In this document: positions 32,733 through 42,172 of the stretch, piece by piece
How positions within the stretch are numbered: the stretch's first letter is position 1
Layout: each line of letters begins with the position of its first letter
NCBI GenBank assembly: GCA_045613305.1
Contig: JAZLAU010000017.1
Span: forward strand, 1-52,761
Length of the DNA stretch: 52,761 nt
DNA from: SFTJ01 sp045613305
GTDB lineage: Bacteria; Bacteroidota; Bacteroidia; Bacteroidales; Muribaculaceae
Direction: 5' to 3'
The notes under the pieces: generated by a model
Database searches by the model: none
Told to the model about the DNA's origin: nothing
What the model saw: only the letters and a program-made list of their open reading frames with translations
Position numbers and translations under genes: made by a program

Positions 32733-35700
32733 TTACGCTTTTGTTATTATCACGTTCAAGCAGAATCCATCCATATCCAAGTTCACAGCGCCTTCTGCAT
32801 TGTCGGCAACTTCTGTGATTTCAATTGATTCTGCCAAAACTTGTTTTGATATATAGTCACGATTTTCATTAATCGCTTCATCTGTATTCTCATTGCTTGA
32901 AATCTTCACAACAATCTTGTCGGTGATTTCAAAATCATTGCTCTTTCTGATGTTTTGAATACGGTTAACCAATTCACGAGCATAACCCTCACGCTTCAAT
33001 TCTTCTGTAACTGTTATATCGAGCGCCACAGTCAACACTCCTTGATTTGCTACCAACCAACCTGGAATGTCTTCAGAAATAATTTCTACGTCATCAACTG
33101 TCACTATTGCTTCCTGACCATCTACATTAAATGCAAATTGGCCATTCTTTTCAAATTCAATAATATCAGATTGGCTCATTGCAACCACTTGTGCTGAAAG
33201 GGCCTTCATTATCTTGCCGTATTTTGGACCAAGTTTCTTAAAGTTAGGCTTAACTCGCTTAACCAAAACACCTTCTTCATTGCTTACATACTTAATGCCC
33301 TTCACATTTACCTCATTAAGAATCAAAGAAATCATTGCTTCCACTTGATTCTTTTGAGCATCATCGGCCACTGGTATCATTATTGTGCTCAGTGGTTGAC
33401 GCACTTTAATGTTGCTCTTGCGGCGTAGCGACAGCACCATCGAAGTAATATCTTGAGCAACCTTCATTTGTTCCTCAAGTTCTTTATTTATGTTCTCGTC
33501 AGCCACAGGATATGTCTTAACATGCACTGATGTTGCATCGCCTGTTGTTGCCACTGTCAAGTCGCGATATAATTGGTCAGCATAGAATGGTGATATTGGT
33601 GCTATCAACAAAGCAACAGTTTCCAAACACTTATACAATGTTTGATATGCCGACAACTTATCTGCATTCATTTCACCACCCCAGAAGCGCTTGCGATTCA
33701 AACGTACATACCAGTTACTTAAGTTGTCGCCAACAAAATCCTGAATTGCACGAGCTGCTCTTGTTGGTTCATAATCATCAAGGTAATTTGTCACATCAAT
33801 GATTAATGAATTAAGCAACGACAAAATCCAACGGTCGATTTCTGGACGTTCTTCATACGCTATTTGTGGCTGACTGTTGTCGAAACCATCAACATTTGCA
33901 TAAAGTGCAAAGAACGAATATGTGTTATATAATGTTCCGAAGAATTTTCGGCTCACTTCTTCAACACCAGCAGTGTCGAACTTAAGATTTTCCCATGGAG
34001 ATGAGTTTGAAATCATGTACCAACGCAATGGGTCTGAGCCATATTGTTCGATAGCGCCAAACGGATCAACAGCATTGCCAAGACGCTTACTCATCTTATT
34101 TCCATTCTTGTCTAACACAAGACCGTTAGAGATAACCGACTTATAAGCTATGCTATCAAACACCATTGTGCCAATTGCATGCAAAGTGAAGAACCATCCA
34201 CGAGTTTGGTCTACACCCTCTGCAATGAAGTCTGATGGATATACAGTATTATTATCCAAAATTTCCTTGTTTTCAAAAGGATAGTGAATTTGTGCATAAG
34301 GCATAGCACCAGAGTCAAACCACACGTCAATCAAATCGAGTTCTCGCTTCATTGGAGCTCCAGTTTCTGACACCAAAACGATATCGTCAACATGTGGACG
34401 GTGCAAATCAATCTTATCATAATTTTCCTTGCTATAATCGCCTGGCACAAAGCCCTTGTCTTTATATGGGTTGCTTGGCATTATGCCTGCAGCTACCGAT
34501 TTTTCAATTTCTTCATATAGCTCGGCAATGCTTCCTATGCACTTTTCTTCACCGTCTTCACTACGCCAGATTGGCAACGGTGTACCCCAATAACGGCTTC
34601 TGCTCAAGTTCCAGTCATTCAAGTTTTCCAACCACTTGCCAAAACGTCCGGTTCCTGTATGTTCTGGTTTCCACTTAATGGTCTTATTCAATTCAACCAT
34701 TCTTTCCTTGCAAGCTGTTGAGCGAATGAACCAGCTGTCCAACGGATAATACAAAATTGGCTTATCTGTTCTCCAGCAATGTGGATAATTGTGCACATGC
34801 TTTTCAATCTTAAATGCAGTACCCGCTTGCTTCATCTTTATGCATAGATACACGTTTAGGTCTTCAGCTTTTGAAGCAGCAGCTTCGTCATACTTGCCAT
34901 TTACGTTATATTTAGGGTCATATGCATTCTTCACAAAAGCACCAGCATATTCCGAATACACACTTTGGTTAACGCAATTGTCAACAAACCATTCGTCAAG
35001 TTCTTCAGTAGTGTAATATTTGCCAGTGAAATCAACCATAGGACGTGTTTCGCCCTTCTTGTTAATCATAAACAATGAAGGTATGCCTGCCGCCTTTGCC
35101 ACAGATGCGTCATCAGCACCAAATGTTGGCGCAATGTGTACGATACCAGTACCGTCTTCTGTAGTCACATAATCGCCAGGAATTACTCTAAAAGCACAAT
35201 CGTCCTTAATCAAAATTTCGTCACCTTGCTTTTCAACAGGCTTAACCCATGGGAACAACTGTTGATACTTAATTCCAACAAGTTCTTCACCTGTAAATTC
35301 GGCAATCACCTTATATGGAATTACCTTGTCGCCTGCAACATATTCGTCAAGGCTCTTTTCTGCACCTGCTGCCGCAAAATATGCACCCAAACGTGGCTTT
35401 GCTAAAACGAACACTGCTGGTTCGCCAGTATAAGGATTATAACTTTCTACTGCAACATATCCAATTTTTGGACCAACACACAAAGCTGTGTTCGATGGCA
35501 ATGTCCATGGTGTAGTAGTCCATGCCAAAATGCAAATGTTATCAGCAAATTTTGCATCAGCTTTCGCCTTGATAGCTTCAACTACGGCATTTCCATTATC
35601 CACAACTTTAAAAGTTGCTGTTACAGTTGTATCCTTTACATCACGGTAACATCCAGGTTGGTTTAGCTCGTGTGAACTCAAACCAGAGCCTGCGCCTGGT

Positions 35701-36251
35701 GAATATGGTTGAATGGTGTAGCCTTTATACAACAAACCTTTGTTATAAAGTTGCTTTAAAAGCCACCATAATGTTTCAATATAACTATTTTCATATGTGA
35801 TGTATGGATGGTCAAGGTCTACCCAATAACCCATCTTATGGGTCAAATCAGTCCACTCTTTAGTGTACTTCATCACCTCACGACGACATACCGAGTTATA
35901 TTCAGCAATCGATATCTTTTTACCAATATCTTCTTTGGTCAAGCCCAATGATTTTTCAACACCAAGTTCAACAGGCAATCCGTGAGTGTCCCATCCTGCC
36001 TTACGCATAACTTGATAACCTTGCATTGTCTTATATCGGCAAATGATGTCTTTAATAGTTCTTGCCATAACGTGGTGAATACCTGGCATACCGTTTGCCG
36101 ATGGTGGGCCTTCAAAGAAAACAAACGAAGGAGCGCCCTCGCGTTCCTTGATACTTTGTGAAAAAACATCTTCATCATCCCACTTCTTTAAAACTGTCTT
36201 ATTGATGTCCGACAGATTAAACTTACTATACTCTGTATATCGATTCTTCAT
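32733..36251 (-). CDS. ileS: Isoleucyl-tRNA synthetase, type 2 (eukaryote-like), with swapped GIHH signature
   Basis: 1172 residues, class Ia synthetase. Rossmann fold, CP1 editing domain (GWDTHGLPVE, TTTPWTLPSNTALCV, GTGIVHIAPTFGADD), KMSKR loop at about residue 718, and an anticodon-binding plus C-terminal extension. DQTRGWFFTLHA and KMSKR are the type-2 (eukaryotic-like) forms. The HIGH-type motif reads GIHH (57-60, PPSANGMPGIHHVMA) rather than HxGH. Charges tRNA-Ile. It is first in a ten-gene minus-strand run and seems to be the housekeeping copy, judging from its neighbours. Low sensitivity to mupirocin is expected for this type. Confidence 0.97.
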   Translation of the reverse strand: MKNRYTEYSKFNLSDINKTVLKKWDDEDVFSQSIKEREGAPSFVFFEGPPSANGMPGIHHVMARTIKDIICRYKTMQGYQVMRKAGWDTHGLPVELGVEKSLGLTKEDIGKKISIAEYNSVCRREVMKYTKEWTDLTHKMGYWVDLDHPYITYENSYIETLWWLLKQLYNKGLLYKGYTIQPYSPGAGSGLSSHELNQPGCYRDVKDTTVTATFKVVDNGNAVVEAIKAKADAKFADNICILAWTTTPWTLPSNTALCVGPKIGYVAVESYNPYTGEPAVFVLAKPRLGAYFAAAGAEKSLDEYVAGDKVIPYKVIAEFTGEELVGIKYQQLFPWVKPVEKQGDEILIKDDCAFRVIPGDYVTTEDGTGIVHIAPTFGADDASVAKAAGIPSLFMINKKGETRPMVDFTGKYYTTEELDEWFVDNCVNQSVYSEYAGAFVKNAYDPKYNVNGKYDEAAASKAEDLNVYLCIKMKQAGTAFKIEKHVHNYPHCWRTDKPILYYPLDSWFIRSTACKERMVELNKTIKWKPEHTGTGRFGKWLENLNDWNLSRSRYWGTPLPIWRSEDGEEKCIGSIAELYEEIEKSVAAGIMPSNPYKDKGFVPGDYSKENYDKIDLHRPHVDDIVLVSETGAPMKRELDLIDVWFDSGAMPYAQIHYPFENKEILDNNTVYPSDFIAEGVDQTRGWFFTLHAIGTMVFDSIAYKSVISNGLVLDKNGNKMSKRLGNAVDPFGAIEQYGSDPLRWYMISNSSPWENLKFDTAGVEEVSRKFFGTLYNTYSFFALYANVDGFDNSQPQIAYEERPEIDRWILSLLNSLIIDVTNYLDDYEPTRAARAIQDFVGDNLSNWYVRLNRKRFWGGEMNADKLSAYQTLYKCLETVALLIAPISPFYADQLYRDLTVATTGDATSVHVKTYPVADENINKELEEQMKVAQDITSMVLSLRRKSNIKVRQPLSTIMIPVADDAQKNQVEAMISLILNEVNVKGIKYVSNEEGVLVKRVKPNFKKLGPKYGKIMKALSAQVVAMSQSDIIEFEKNGQFAFNVDGQEAIVTVDDVEIISEDIPGWLVANQGVLTVALDITVTEELKREGYARELVNRIQNIRKSNDFEITDKIVVKISSNENTDEAINENRDYISKQVLAESIEITEVADNAEGAVNLDMDGFCLNVIITKA

Positions 36252-36294
36252 TTTATGTTTATGAAAAAAAATTTCTGTTATTTATAATTTCGTG

Positions 36295-36302
36295 CAAAGA
36301 TA
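36295..36302 (-). promoter_or_regulatory. -7 box before ileS
   Basis: TATCTTTG on the minus strand matches the -7 consensus, 43 bases before ileS. No clear -33 element. The only promoter candidate seen for the long ileS-lysA run. Confidence 0.45.
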
Positions 36303-36480
36303 CGTAATATCTCGCAATTTATCGCCCCATTTTATTCTTTTTTGTCACAATTTAATATGCTATTTACCACAATTTTAATCATTTTGCTATTGCAATATAG
36401 CCTCAAGCTTTATATTGCTCATAAACCACAACACTAAAACCCAACAAACTAACTATTAACGCCCAATAATCTATCTATAC

Positions 36481-36510
36481 AAAAAGAGCCCCGAGGAAAC
36501 CTCGAGGCTC
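36481..36510 (-). terminator. Terminator after gdhA
   Basis: On the minus strand an 11-bp stem (36510-36500 with 36496-36486, one mismatch) has a 3-base loop and is followed by five T. Located 26 bases after the gdhA stop. Confidence 0.88.
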
Positions 36511-36535
36511 TCAATTTTATGTGATAGAATTACTA

Positions 36536-37873
36536 TTAAATCACGCCTTGTCCCATCATTGCGTTTGCAACCTTCATGAAACCGGCAATGTTACCGCCCT
36601 TCATGTAGTTGATGTAACCATCAGCTTCAGTACCATATTTAACACATTGAGTGTGAATATCATACATAATTTGATGCAAACGTTGGTCAACTTCTTCTTC
36701 CGACCATGACAAGTGAATAGCATTTTGGCTCATTTCAAGGCCCGATGTTGCCACACCGCCCGCATTTACAGCCTTACCAGGTCCGTAAACAATCTTATTT
36801 TCAATAAATGTATCAATTGCTTCTGGTGTACAGCCCATGTTAGAAACTTCACCGACAATCATAACTCCATTCTTAACAAGGTTTTCTGCATCTTCCTTGC
36901 CAACTTCGTTTTGTGTTGCACATGGCATTGCAATGTCAACCTTTACTTCCCACGGACGACGACCTGGATAGAATGTTGCACTTGGATACTTTTCTGCATA
37001 TGGAGCCACAATATCGTTACCTGATGCACGTAGTTCAAGCATATAGTCAATCTTTTCGCCTGAAATACCATCAGGATCATAAATATATCCATCAGGGCCT
37101 GAAATAGTTACAACCTTTGCACCTAATTCTGTAGCCTTTAATGCTGCGCCCCATGCTACGTTACCAAAACCTGACAAAGCAACTGTCTTTCCTGCAAAGT
37201 CTTGACCCATTGTTTGTAGCATATTTCTCACAAAGTAACATGCTCCGAAACCTGTTGCTTCTGGACGAATCTTTGAACCACCAAAGTCAAGGCCCTTGCC
37301 TGTGAATGTACCAGTGTTTTCGCGTGCCAATTTTTTATACATACCATACATGTAACCAACTTCACGGCCACCTACGCCGATGTCTCCTGCAGGTACATCA
37401 CGGTCTGGGCCAAGGTTTCTCCATAGTTCAAGAATGAAGGCTTGGCAGAAACGCATAATTTCACCATCGCTCTTTCCTCTTGGGCTGAAGTCTGAACCGC
37501 CCTTACCACCACCCATTGGCAATGTTGTAAGTGCATTCTTAAATGTTTGTTCAAAACCTAAGAACTTCAAAATTGACAAATTAACTGATGCATGGAAACG
37601 GATACCGCCCTTGTATGGGCCAATAGCATTGTTAAATTGTACTCGATAACCAAGGTTAGTTTGAACTTCTCCCTTATCATCTACCCACGACACTCTAAAT
37701 GTAAAAATACGGTCTGGCTCCACCATTCTTTCAATGATTTTTGCCTTTTCAAACTCAGGATGTTGATTGTAGATGTCTTCAACAGAAAGAAGAACTTCTC
37801 TCACGGCTTGAAGGTATTCCTTTTCGCCTGGATGCTTAGCTTCTAAGTCGCTAAGAATTTTATTAACATTCAT
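36536..37873 (-). CDS. gdhA: NADP-type glutamate dehydrogenase (hexameric)
   Basis: 445 residues, the normal size for the small hexameric class. The catalytic region has PMGGGKGGSDFSPRGKSD (Lys in GGGKGG), PAGDIGVGGREVGYM with the catalytic Asp, and the nucleotide-binding VALSGFGNVAWGAA. C-terminal NAGGVATSGLEMSQN closes the active site. Interconverts 2-oxoglutarate + NH4+ and glutamate, the main ammonia entry in gut Bacteroidales. Monocistronic, with its own promoter box and a strong terminator. Confidence 0.97.
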   Translation of the reverse strand: MNVNKILSDLEAKHPGEKEYLQAVREVLLSVEDIYNQHPEFEKAKIIERMVEPDRIFTFRVSWVDDKGEVQTNLGYRVQFNNAIGPYKGGIRFHASVNLSILKFLGFEQTFKNALTTLPMGGGKGGSDFSPRGKSDGEIMRFCQAFILELWRNLGPDRDVPAGDIGVGGREVGYMYGMYKKLARENTGTFTGKGLDFGGSKIRPEATGFGACYFVRNMLQTMGQDFAGKTVALSGFGNVAWGAALKATELGAKVVTISGPDGYIYDPDGISGEKIDYMLELRASGNDIVAPYAEKYPSATFYPGRRPWEVKVDIAMPCATQNEVGKEDAENLVKNGVMIVGEVSNMGCTPEAIDTFIENKIVYGPGKAVNAGGVATSGLEMSQNAIHLSWSEEEVDQRLHQIMYDIHTQCVKYGTEADGYINYMKGGNIAGFMKVANAMMGQGVI

Positions 37874-37937
37874 GATACTAATATTTATTTAAGTACTATT
37901 TAAAGTCTATGTTTGTTTTAATTTGCTAATTCTATTG

Positions 37938-37965
37938 CAAATATATATCTTATTCCTCTAATCAA
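37938..37965 (-). promoter_or_regulatory. Promoter of gdhA
   Basis: Minus strand: TTG (37965-37963), 17-base spacer, TATATTTG (37945-37938). Good -7 box, slightly short spacer; 65 bases before the start codon. Confidence 0.55.
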
Positions 37966-38060
37966 GATGTTTTTTGCGAAATTTATCAATTCTTATTTGC
38001 AAAATAATGTTAATCTAATGGCAATTTGCCACAACTTAAACTCAAGAATCACTGCTTCTC

Positions 38061-38438
38061 TCAACGATGGCGTCGCAACAACTTTGGCGATATGGCATCC
38101 TCTATGTGTTCCAACTTAAACCCATCGGGATGTCCCACTAGTGTAATAATATCAATCTGCATCGACAATTGTGGCAAGTCGTACATTTTTAAATAACCTT
38201 TACCTGCATTAATTAAATTTCTAATCTTTTTCGAATCAATCGAAAAGGTAGGGTCTACCACGTCACTCGTTCTTGTTTTAACTTCCACAAAAACCACTGC
38301 TCCATCTTTTTCTACAACAAGGTCAAGTTCCAAATTTCCGCAACGCCAGTTGGTTTCACGTATCGTGAACCCCTTTTTTATGAAATATTCTTTTGCAGCT
38401 TCTTCACCAGCTTTGCCTAAAGCATTATGTCTCGCCAT
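38061..38438 (-). CDS. yraN: YraN family endonuclease-like protein (UPF0102)
   Basis: 125 residues from the ATG at 38438. The longer TTG-started frame (to 38462) is rejected because that codon lies in the -7 box TATATTTG (38467-38460). Restriction-endonuclease-like fold: LGKAGEEAAKEYFIKKGF, NWRCGNLELDLV, and the VVFVEVKTRTS motif (D...ExK nuclease core). Biological role unresolved; the genus of proteins is widespread and conserved. Stand-alone, between gdhA and lon. Confidence 0.92.
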   Translation of the reverse strand: MARHNALGKAGEEAAKEYFIKKGFTIRETNWRCGNLELDLVVEKDGAVVFVEVKTRTSDVVDPTFSIDSKKIRNLINAGKGYLKMYDLPQLSMQIDIITLVGHPDGFKLEHIEDAISPKLLRRHR

Positions 38439-38459
38439 GATTAACTCGTTTTTTCTATG

Positions 38460-38467
38460 CAAATATA
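38460..38467 (-). promoter_or_regulatory. -7 box before yraN
   Basis: TATATTTG on the minus strand; places the transcript start near 38453, leaving a leader of about 15 bases before the ATG at 38438. Confidence 0.5.
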
Positions 38468-38693
38468 ACGAATGAAAGTCAATAAACAGTCATATTGTTT
38501 GCAATGTTTATGATATGAAAACAAACGCCTATCCTAACCTTTTTCCTCACACCTCATTTTTGAACACTACATTGTTTTACTGACACATTTTAATGCATTT
38601 CTGTCATTTGGCACATAATTTGCTACATTTTAAAGAACTATTTTGCACAAGCAAATATTTTTTTAGTACGACAAATTATTGTAATCAAAATAT

Positions 38694-41093
38694 ATGTCAC
38701 ACATAATGCCAATAATTACTGACATCCGCTCAGAAAAAGAATCAGAGCAATGCGTCATCAATAACGAAGCTTGCCCTATTCTGACATTGCGAAACATGGT
38801 TTTATTCCCAGGCATCACAATGCCTGTGGCAATAGGAAGAAAGTCTTCGCTCAAACTTATTGAAGACGCTCAAAAAAACAACTCGCTGATAGGCGTTGTT
38901 TGCCAATTAGAGCCCGAAACAGAATATCCCGGCTATAAAGACTTATACAAAATTGGTGTAATTGCTGAAATTGTTAAAGTGCTTGAACTCCCTGAAAGCA
39001 ACACTAACGTAATACTTCAAGGCAAACAAGTATTTTACTTGAACCACATAGTTCAAGAAGAACCTTACCTAAAGGGTGACGTGTCTTTTATCGACCAAAT
39101 TGAGCCACAAAAGAAGGACAAAGAATACGATGCACTAACATCTTCTATTAGTGACCTAACCATCGACATGTTCCAAAAAATGGGCGAAAATGGCCGTGAA
39201 TTGACCTTTGCAATAAAGAACATTAAGGACCCTTCATACCTTGTCAATTTCCTTGCCTGCAACACCCCAATTGAACCTGCAGCAAAGCAGGAACTTCTTG
39301 AAGAGACATCAATTAAGAAAAGAGCCTACAAGCTTTATTCAATCTTGATTAAGGAAGCGCAATTACTTGAGCTGAAAGCTTCAATTCAATCAAAAACACG
39401 AGAAGACCTTTCGCAACAACAACGCGAACACTTCTTGCAACAACAAATGCGCACCATTCAAGAAGAATTAGGGATAACCGACTTTAACGACATCGACAAA
39501 CTATACGAACGTTCAAGAAAGAAAAAATGGAACGAGGAGGTAAAGCAACAATTTGAAAAAGAACTAAAGAAGTTAGACCGATTGAACCCTCAATCGCCTG
39601 ATTATTCTGTACAGTATTCTTACCTTGACAATCTCCTCAACCTGCCTTGGAACATTTTCACCCACGATAACTTTAATCTTAACAAGGTAGAAAACAAACT
39701 CAATAGCGACCACTATGGTTTAGAAAATGTGAAGGACCGAATTCTTGAGCACTTGTCAGTGTTAAAGTTGAGAGGCGACATGAAATCGCCTATAATTTGC
39801 CTTTATGGCCCTCCAGGTGTGGGCAAAACATCACTCGGACGCTCAATTGCCGAAGCCCTAAATCGCAAATATGCGCGCATTTCACTCGGCGGTTTGCACG
39901 ACGAAGCCGAAATCAGAGGCCATCGCCGCACTTACATCGGCGCAATGCCTGGCCGCATTATGCAAGCCCTAATCAAATGTCAATCATCAAACCCCGTGTT
40001 TGTCCTTGACGAAATTGACAAAATTGGCAAAGATTTCAAGGGTGACCCTGCTTCGGCTCTTCTTGAAGTTCTCGACCCAGAGCAAAACTCACATTTCCAC
40101 GACAACTATATAGATATTGATTACGACTTGTCGAATGTGCTTTTCATTGCAACAGCAAACACACTTTCTACAATTTCGCAACCTCTTCTCGACCGCATGG
40201 AAATTATCGACATCAGCGGTTACATTCAAGAGGAAAAAATTGAAATTGCCCGAAAACACCTTTTGCCTAAACAATTAAAGGAAAACGGGTTCGACAAGAA
40301 GGAAATATCTTTCACAAAACCAGCTTTAGCAAAAATCATCGAAAGCTACACTCGCGAGTCGGGCGTTCGCGAACTCGATAAAAAGATTGCAAAAGTACTT
40401 CGCAAAATCGCGCGAATTAAAGTCAGCGGAGAAGAATGTCCTAAGTCAATAAATCTCGACAATCTTCCAAAATATCTCGGCGCACCCGACTACAACCGTG
40501 ACCTTTATGAAGGCAACAACTTTGCCGGTGTTGTCACTGGTCTGGCTTGGACTGCGGTAGGTGGCGAAATTCTTTTCATCGAATCTTCGTTGTCAAAAGG
40601 CAAAGGCGAAAAACTCACACTTACCGGAAATTTGGGCGACGTGATGAAAGAATCGGCTGTTCTTGCAATGCAGTACCTAAAATCACACAGCGACATTTTG
40701 GGCATCAATTACGAATTGTTTGACAAATACAATGTTCACATTCACGTTCCAGAAGGCGCCATTCCTAAAGACGGTCCATCGGCAGGTATTACTATGGTAA
40801 CATCGCTTGCTTCAACATTCACACAACGCAAGGTTCGCGACCATTTGGCTATGACTGGCGAAATAACCCTTCGCGGCAAGGTGCTACCTGTGGGCGGAAT
40901 TAAAGAGAAAATTCTTGCAGCAAAAAGAGCTGGAATTACAGACATAATACTTTGTCAGGAAAACAAAAAAGACATTGACGAAATCAATGAAACTTATTTA
41001 AAGGGGCTCAACTTCCACTTTGTAAACACTATTACCGACGTGTTAAACATTGCGCTCCTTCCCGAAAAAGTTGACAACGCTCTCGATTTATAA
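38694..41093 (+). CDS. lon: ATP-dependent protease Lon
   Basis: 799 residues. N-terminal substrate domain (about 25-230, starting CPILTLRNMVLFPGITMPV), coiled coil (about 230-310), AAA+ module with Walker A GPPGVGKTS (around 370) and Walker B FVLDEIDK, and a C-terminal Ser-Lys protease with the catalytic Ser in KDGPSAG (around 694) and Lys in GGIKEKILAA (around 737). Degrades misfolded and regulatory proteins. An ATG four codons downstream (38706) is an alternative start. Monocistronic, with a terminator downstream. I see no heat-shock-type operator. Confidence 0.97.
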   Translation: MSHIMPIITDIRSEKESEQCVINNEACPILTLRNMVLFPGITMPVAIGRKSSLKLIEDAQKNNSLIGVVCQLEPETEYPGYKDLYKIGVIAEIVKVLELPESNTNVILQGKQVFYLNHIVQEEPYLKGDVSFIDQIEPQKKDKEYDALTSSISDLTIDMFQKMGENGRELTFAIKNIKDPSYLVNFLACNTPIEPAAKQELLEETSIKKRAYKLYSILIKEAQLLELKASIQSKTREDLSQQQREHFLQQQMRTIQEELGITDFNDIDKLYERSRKKKWNEEVKQQFEKELKKLDRLNPQSPDYSVQYSYLDNLLNLPWNIFTHDNFNLNKVENKLNSDHYGLENVKDRILEHLSVLKLRGDMKSPIICLYGPPGVGKTSLGRSIAEALNRKYARISLGGLHDEAEIRGHRRTYIGAMPGRIMQALIKCQSSNPVFVLDEIDKIGKDFKGDPASALLEVLDPEQNSHFHDNYIDIDYDLSNVLFIATANTLSTISQPLLDRMEIIDISGYIQEEKIEIARKHLLPKQLKENGFDKKEISFTKPALAKIIESYTRESGVRELDKKIAKVLRKIARIKVSGEECPKSINLDNLPKYLGAPDYNRDLYEGNNFAGVVTGLAWTAVGGEILFIESSLSKGKGEKLTLTGNLGDVMKESAVLAMQYLKSHSDILGINYELFDKYNVHIHVPEGAIPKDGPSAGITMVTSLASTFTQRKVRDHLAMTGEITLRGKVLPVGGIKEKILAAKRAGITDIILCQENKKDIDEINETYLKGLNFHFVNTITDVLNIALLPEKVDNALDL

Positions 41094-41117
41094 GCAATTA
41101 CTCACTCATTATAAAAA

Positions 41118-41147
41118 CATAAAGCCCTCCTTCTGGAGGGCTTTATG
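41118..41147 (+). terminator. Terminator after lon
   Basis: A 13-bp stem (41118-41130 with 41135-41147) with a 4-base loop, followed by TTTATTTATT; 24 bases after the lon stop. Confidence 0.85.
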
Positions 41148-41250
41148 TTTATTTATTCAACACCTTAATTCTCAAATCTATTAAGGCGTATGATTTAAAT
41201 CTTTGCTTTAAGTTATATTTATATCCATGCTAATGCAAAGCGCACACACA

Positions 41251-41988
41251 TTAATCCTTTATAGTCACTATTTTCAGTTTAGTCCAAATGCAGCGAGGTA
41301 TAAGTTTCCAAAAGAAAACTAAGATAGTATATCTCCAATCTATCACAGCGATTTTCTTCTTTCTCAACACAGCATTAACAACTCGTTTTGCCGCATAATC
41401 GCAATTCATTTTCATCGGATAAGTCGCACCGTCATTCAAAAGGTTTGTTGCCACAAATCCCGGGCGGATGTCAGTAAACTTAACATTGTTTTTCCTCATG
41501 CTCGACAATTGCGACAATGCCTCGATATAATGATTTTGATACCTTTTAGTTGCAGAGTATGCCGGCGCAGCACCAAGCCCCTTTGTCCCTGCAATAGAAC
41601 TGATAACTGCTATGTGACCGCCACCTTTCGCAGAAAAATATTCATACATAGCATCAATCATTCTCGTGAACCCCTTAACATTTGTTTCTACCGTGCGGAG
41701 TTCTTTTTCAGCATCAAGATGTGGGTTTTGGTAACCAATTCCCGAACTATGAAAATACAAATCTATGCCGTCGAGTTCACTCACAAATTGCAGCAACTCA
41801 TCATCGGCCCCATCTTTAGTTATATCAATTATTTTATATGCCACAATGTTTTGATGATTGTCAACCAATTCTTGCAAGAGATTTTCGCGGCGTCCGGCAA
41901 CGCCTATCCTGTAACCACGCTCCGATAGTATTATCGCCACCTCTTTTCCGATGCCAGAAGTTGCACCCACAACTATAGCTTTTTTCAT
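41251..41988 (-). CDS. Short-chain dehydrogenase/reductase
   Basis: 245 residues from the ATG that gives MKKAIVVGATSGIGKEVA; an ATG seven codons upstream (42009) is possible but gives an odd N-terminus. Classical SDR: cofactor loop GATSGIG, HSSGIG (variant of NNAG), catalytic Ser in ISSIAG and YSATK (Tyr-xxx-Lys). PGFVATNL follows. The N-terminal RR after the second strand (GRRENLL) favours NADP(H). Substrate unknown. A C-terminal hydrophobic segment (about 215-235, YTILVFFWKLIP) may associate with membrane. Confidence 0.88.
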   Translation of the reverse strand: MKKAIVVGATSGIGKEVAIILSERGYRIGVAGRRENLLQELVDNHQNIVAYKIIDITKDGADDELLQFVSELDGIDLYFHSSGIGYQNPHLDAEKELRTVETNVKGFTRMIDAMYEYFSAKGGGHIAVISSIAGTKGLGAAPAYSATKRYQNHYIEALSQLSSMRKNNVKFTDIRPGFVATNLLNDGATYPMKMNCDYAAKRVVNAVLRKKKIAVIDWRYTILVFFWKLIPRCIWTKLKIVTIKD

Positions 41989-42126
41989 ATCAATTCGATT
42001 ATAAATCATTAGTTTCTATACAACAAAGTAATAAAATATCCTTCACACTAACAAAATCTTCATCGTTTTTAAAGAAATAAGACACCTTATTTATAAATAT
42101 GTGAGCAAAACAAAATTAATTTTTAT

Positions 42127-42134
42127 TACTTTTG
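42127..42134 (+). promoter_or_regulatory. -7 box before the MFS transporter gene
   Basis: TACTTTTG matches the -7 consensus about 40 bases before the start codon; no good -33 element. Confidence 0.45.
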
Positions 42135-42172
42135 CAATTCGTAAGAAAATTAAAATCTAAAAACATAATCAG

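Noticed and set aside
38439..38462. Longer TTG-started form of YraN
   Set aside because: The TTG lies in the -7 promoter box, upstream of the expected transcript start.
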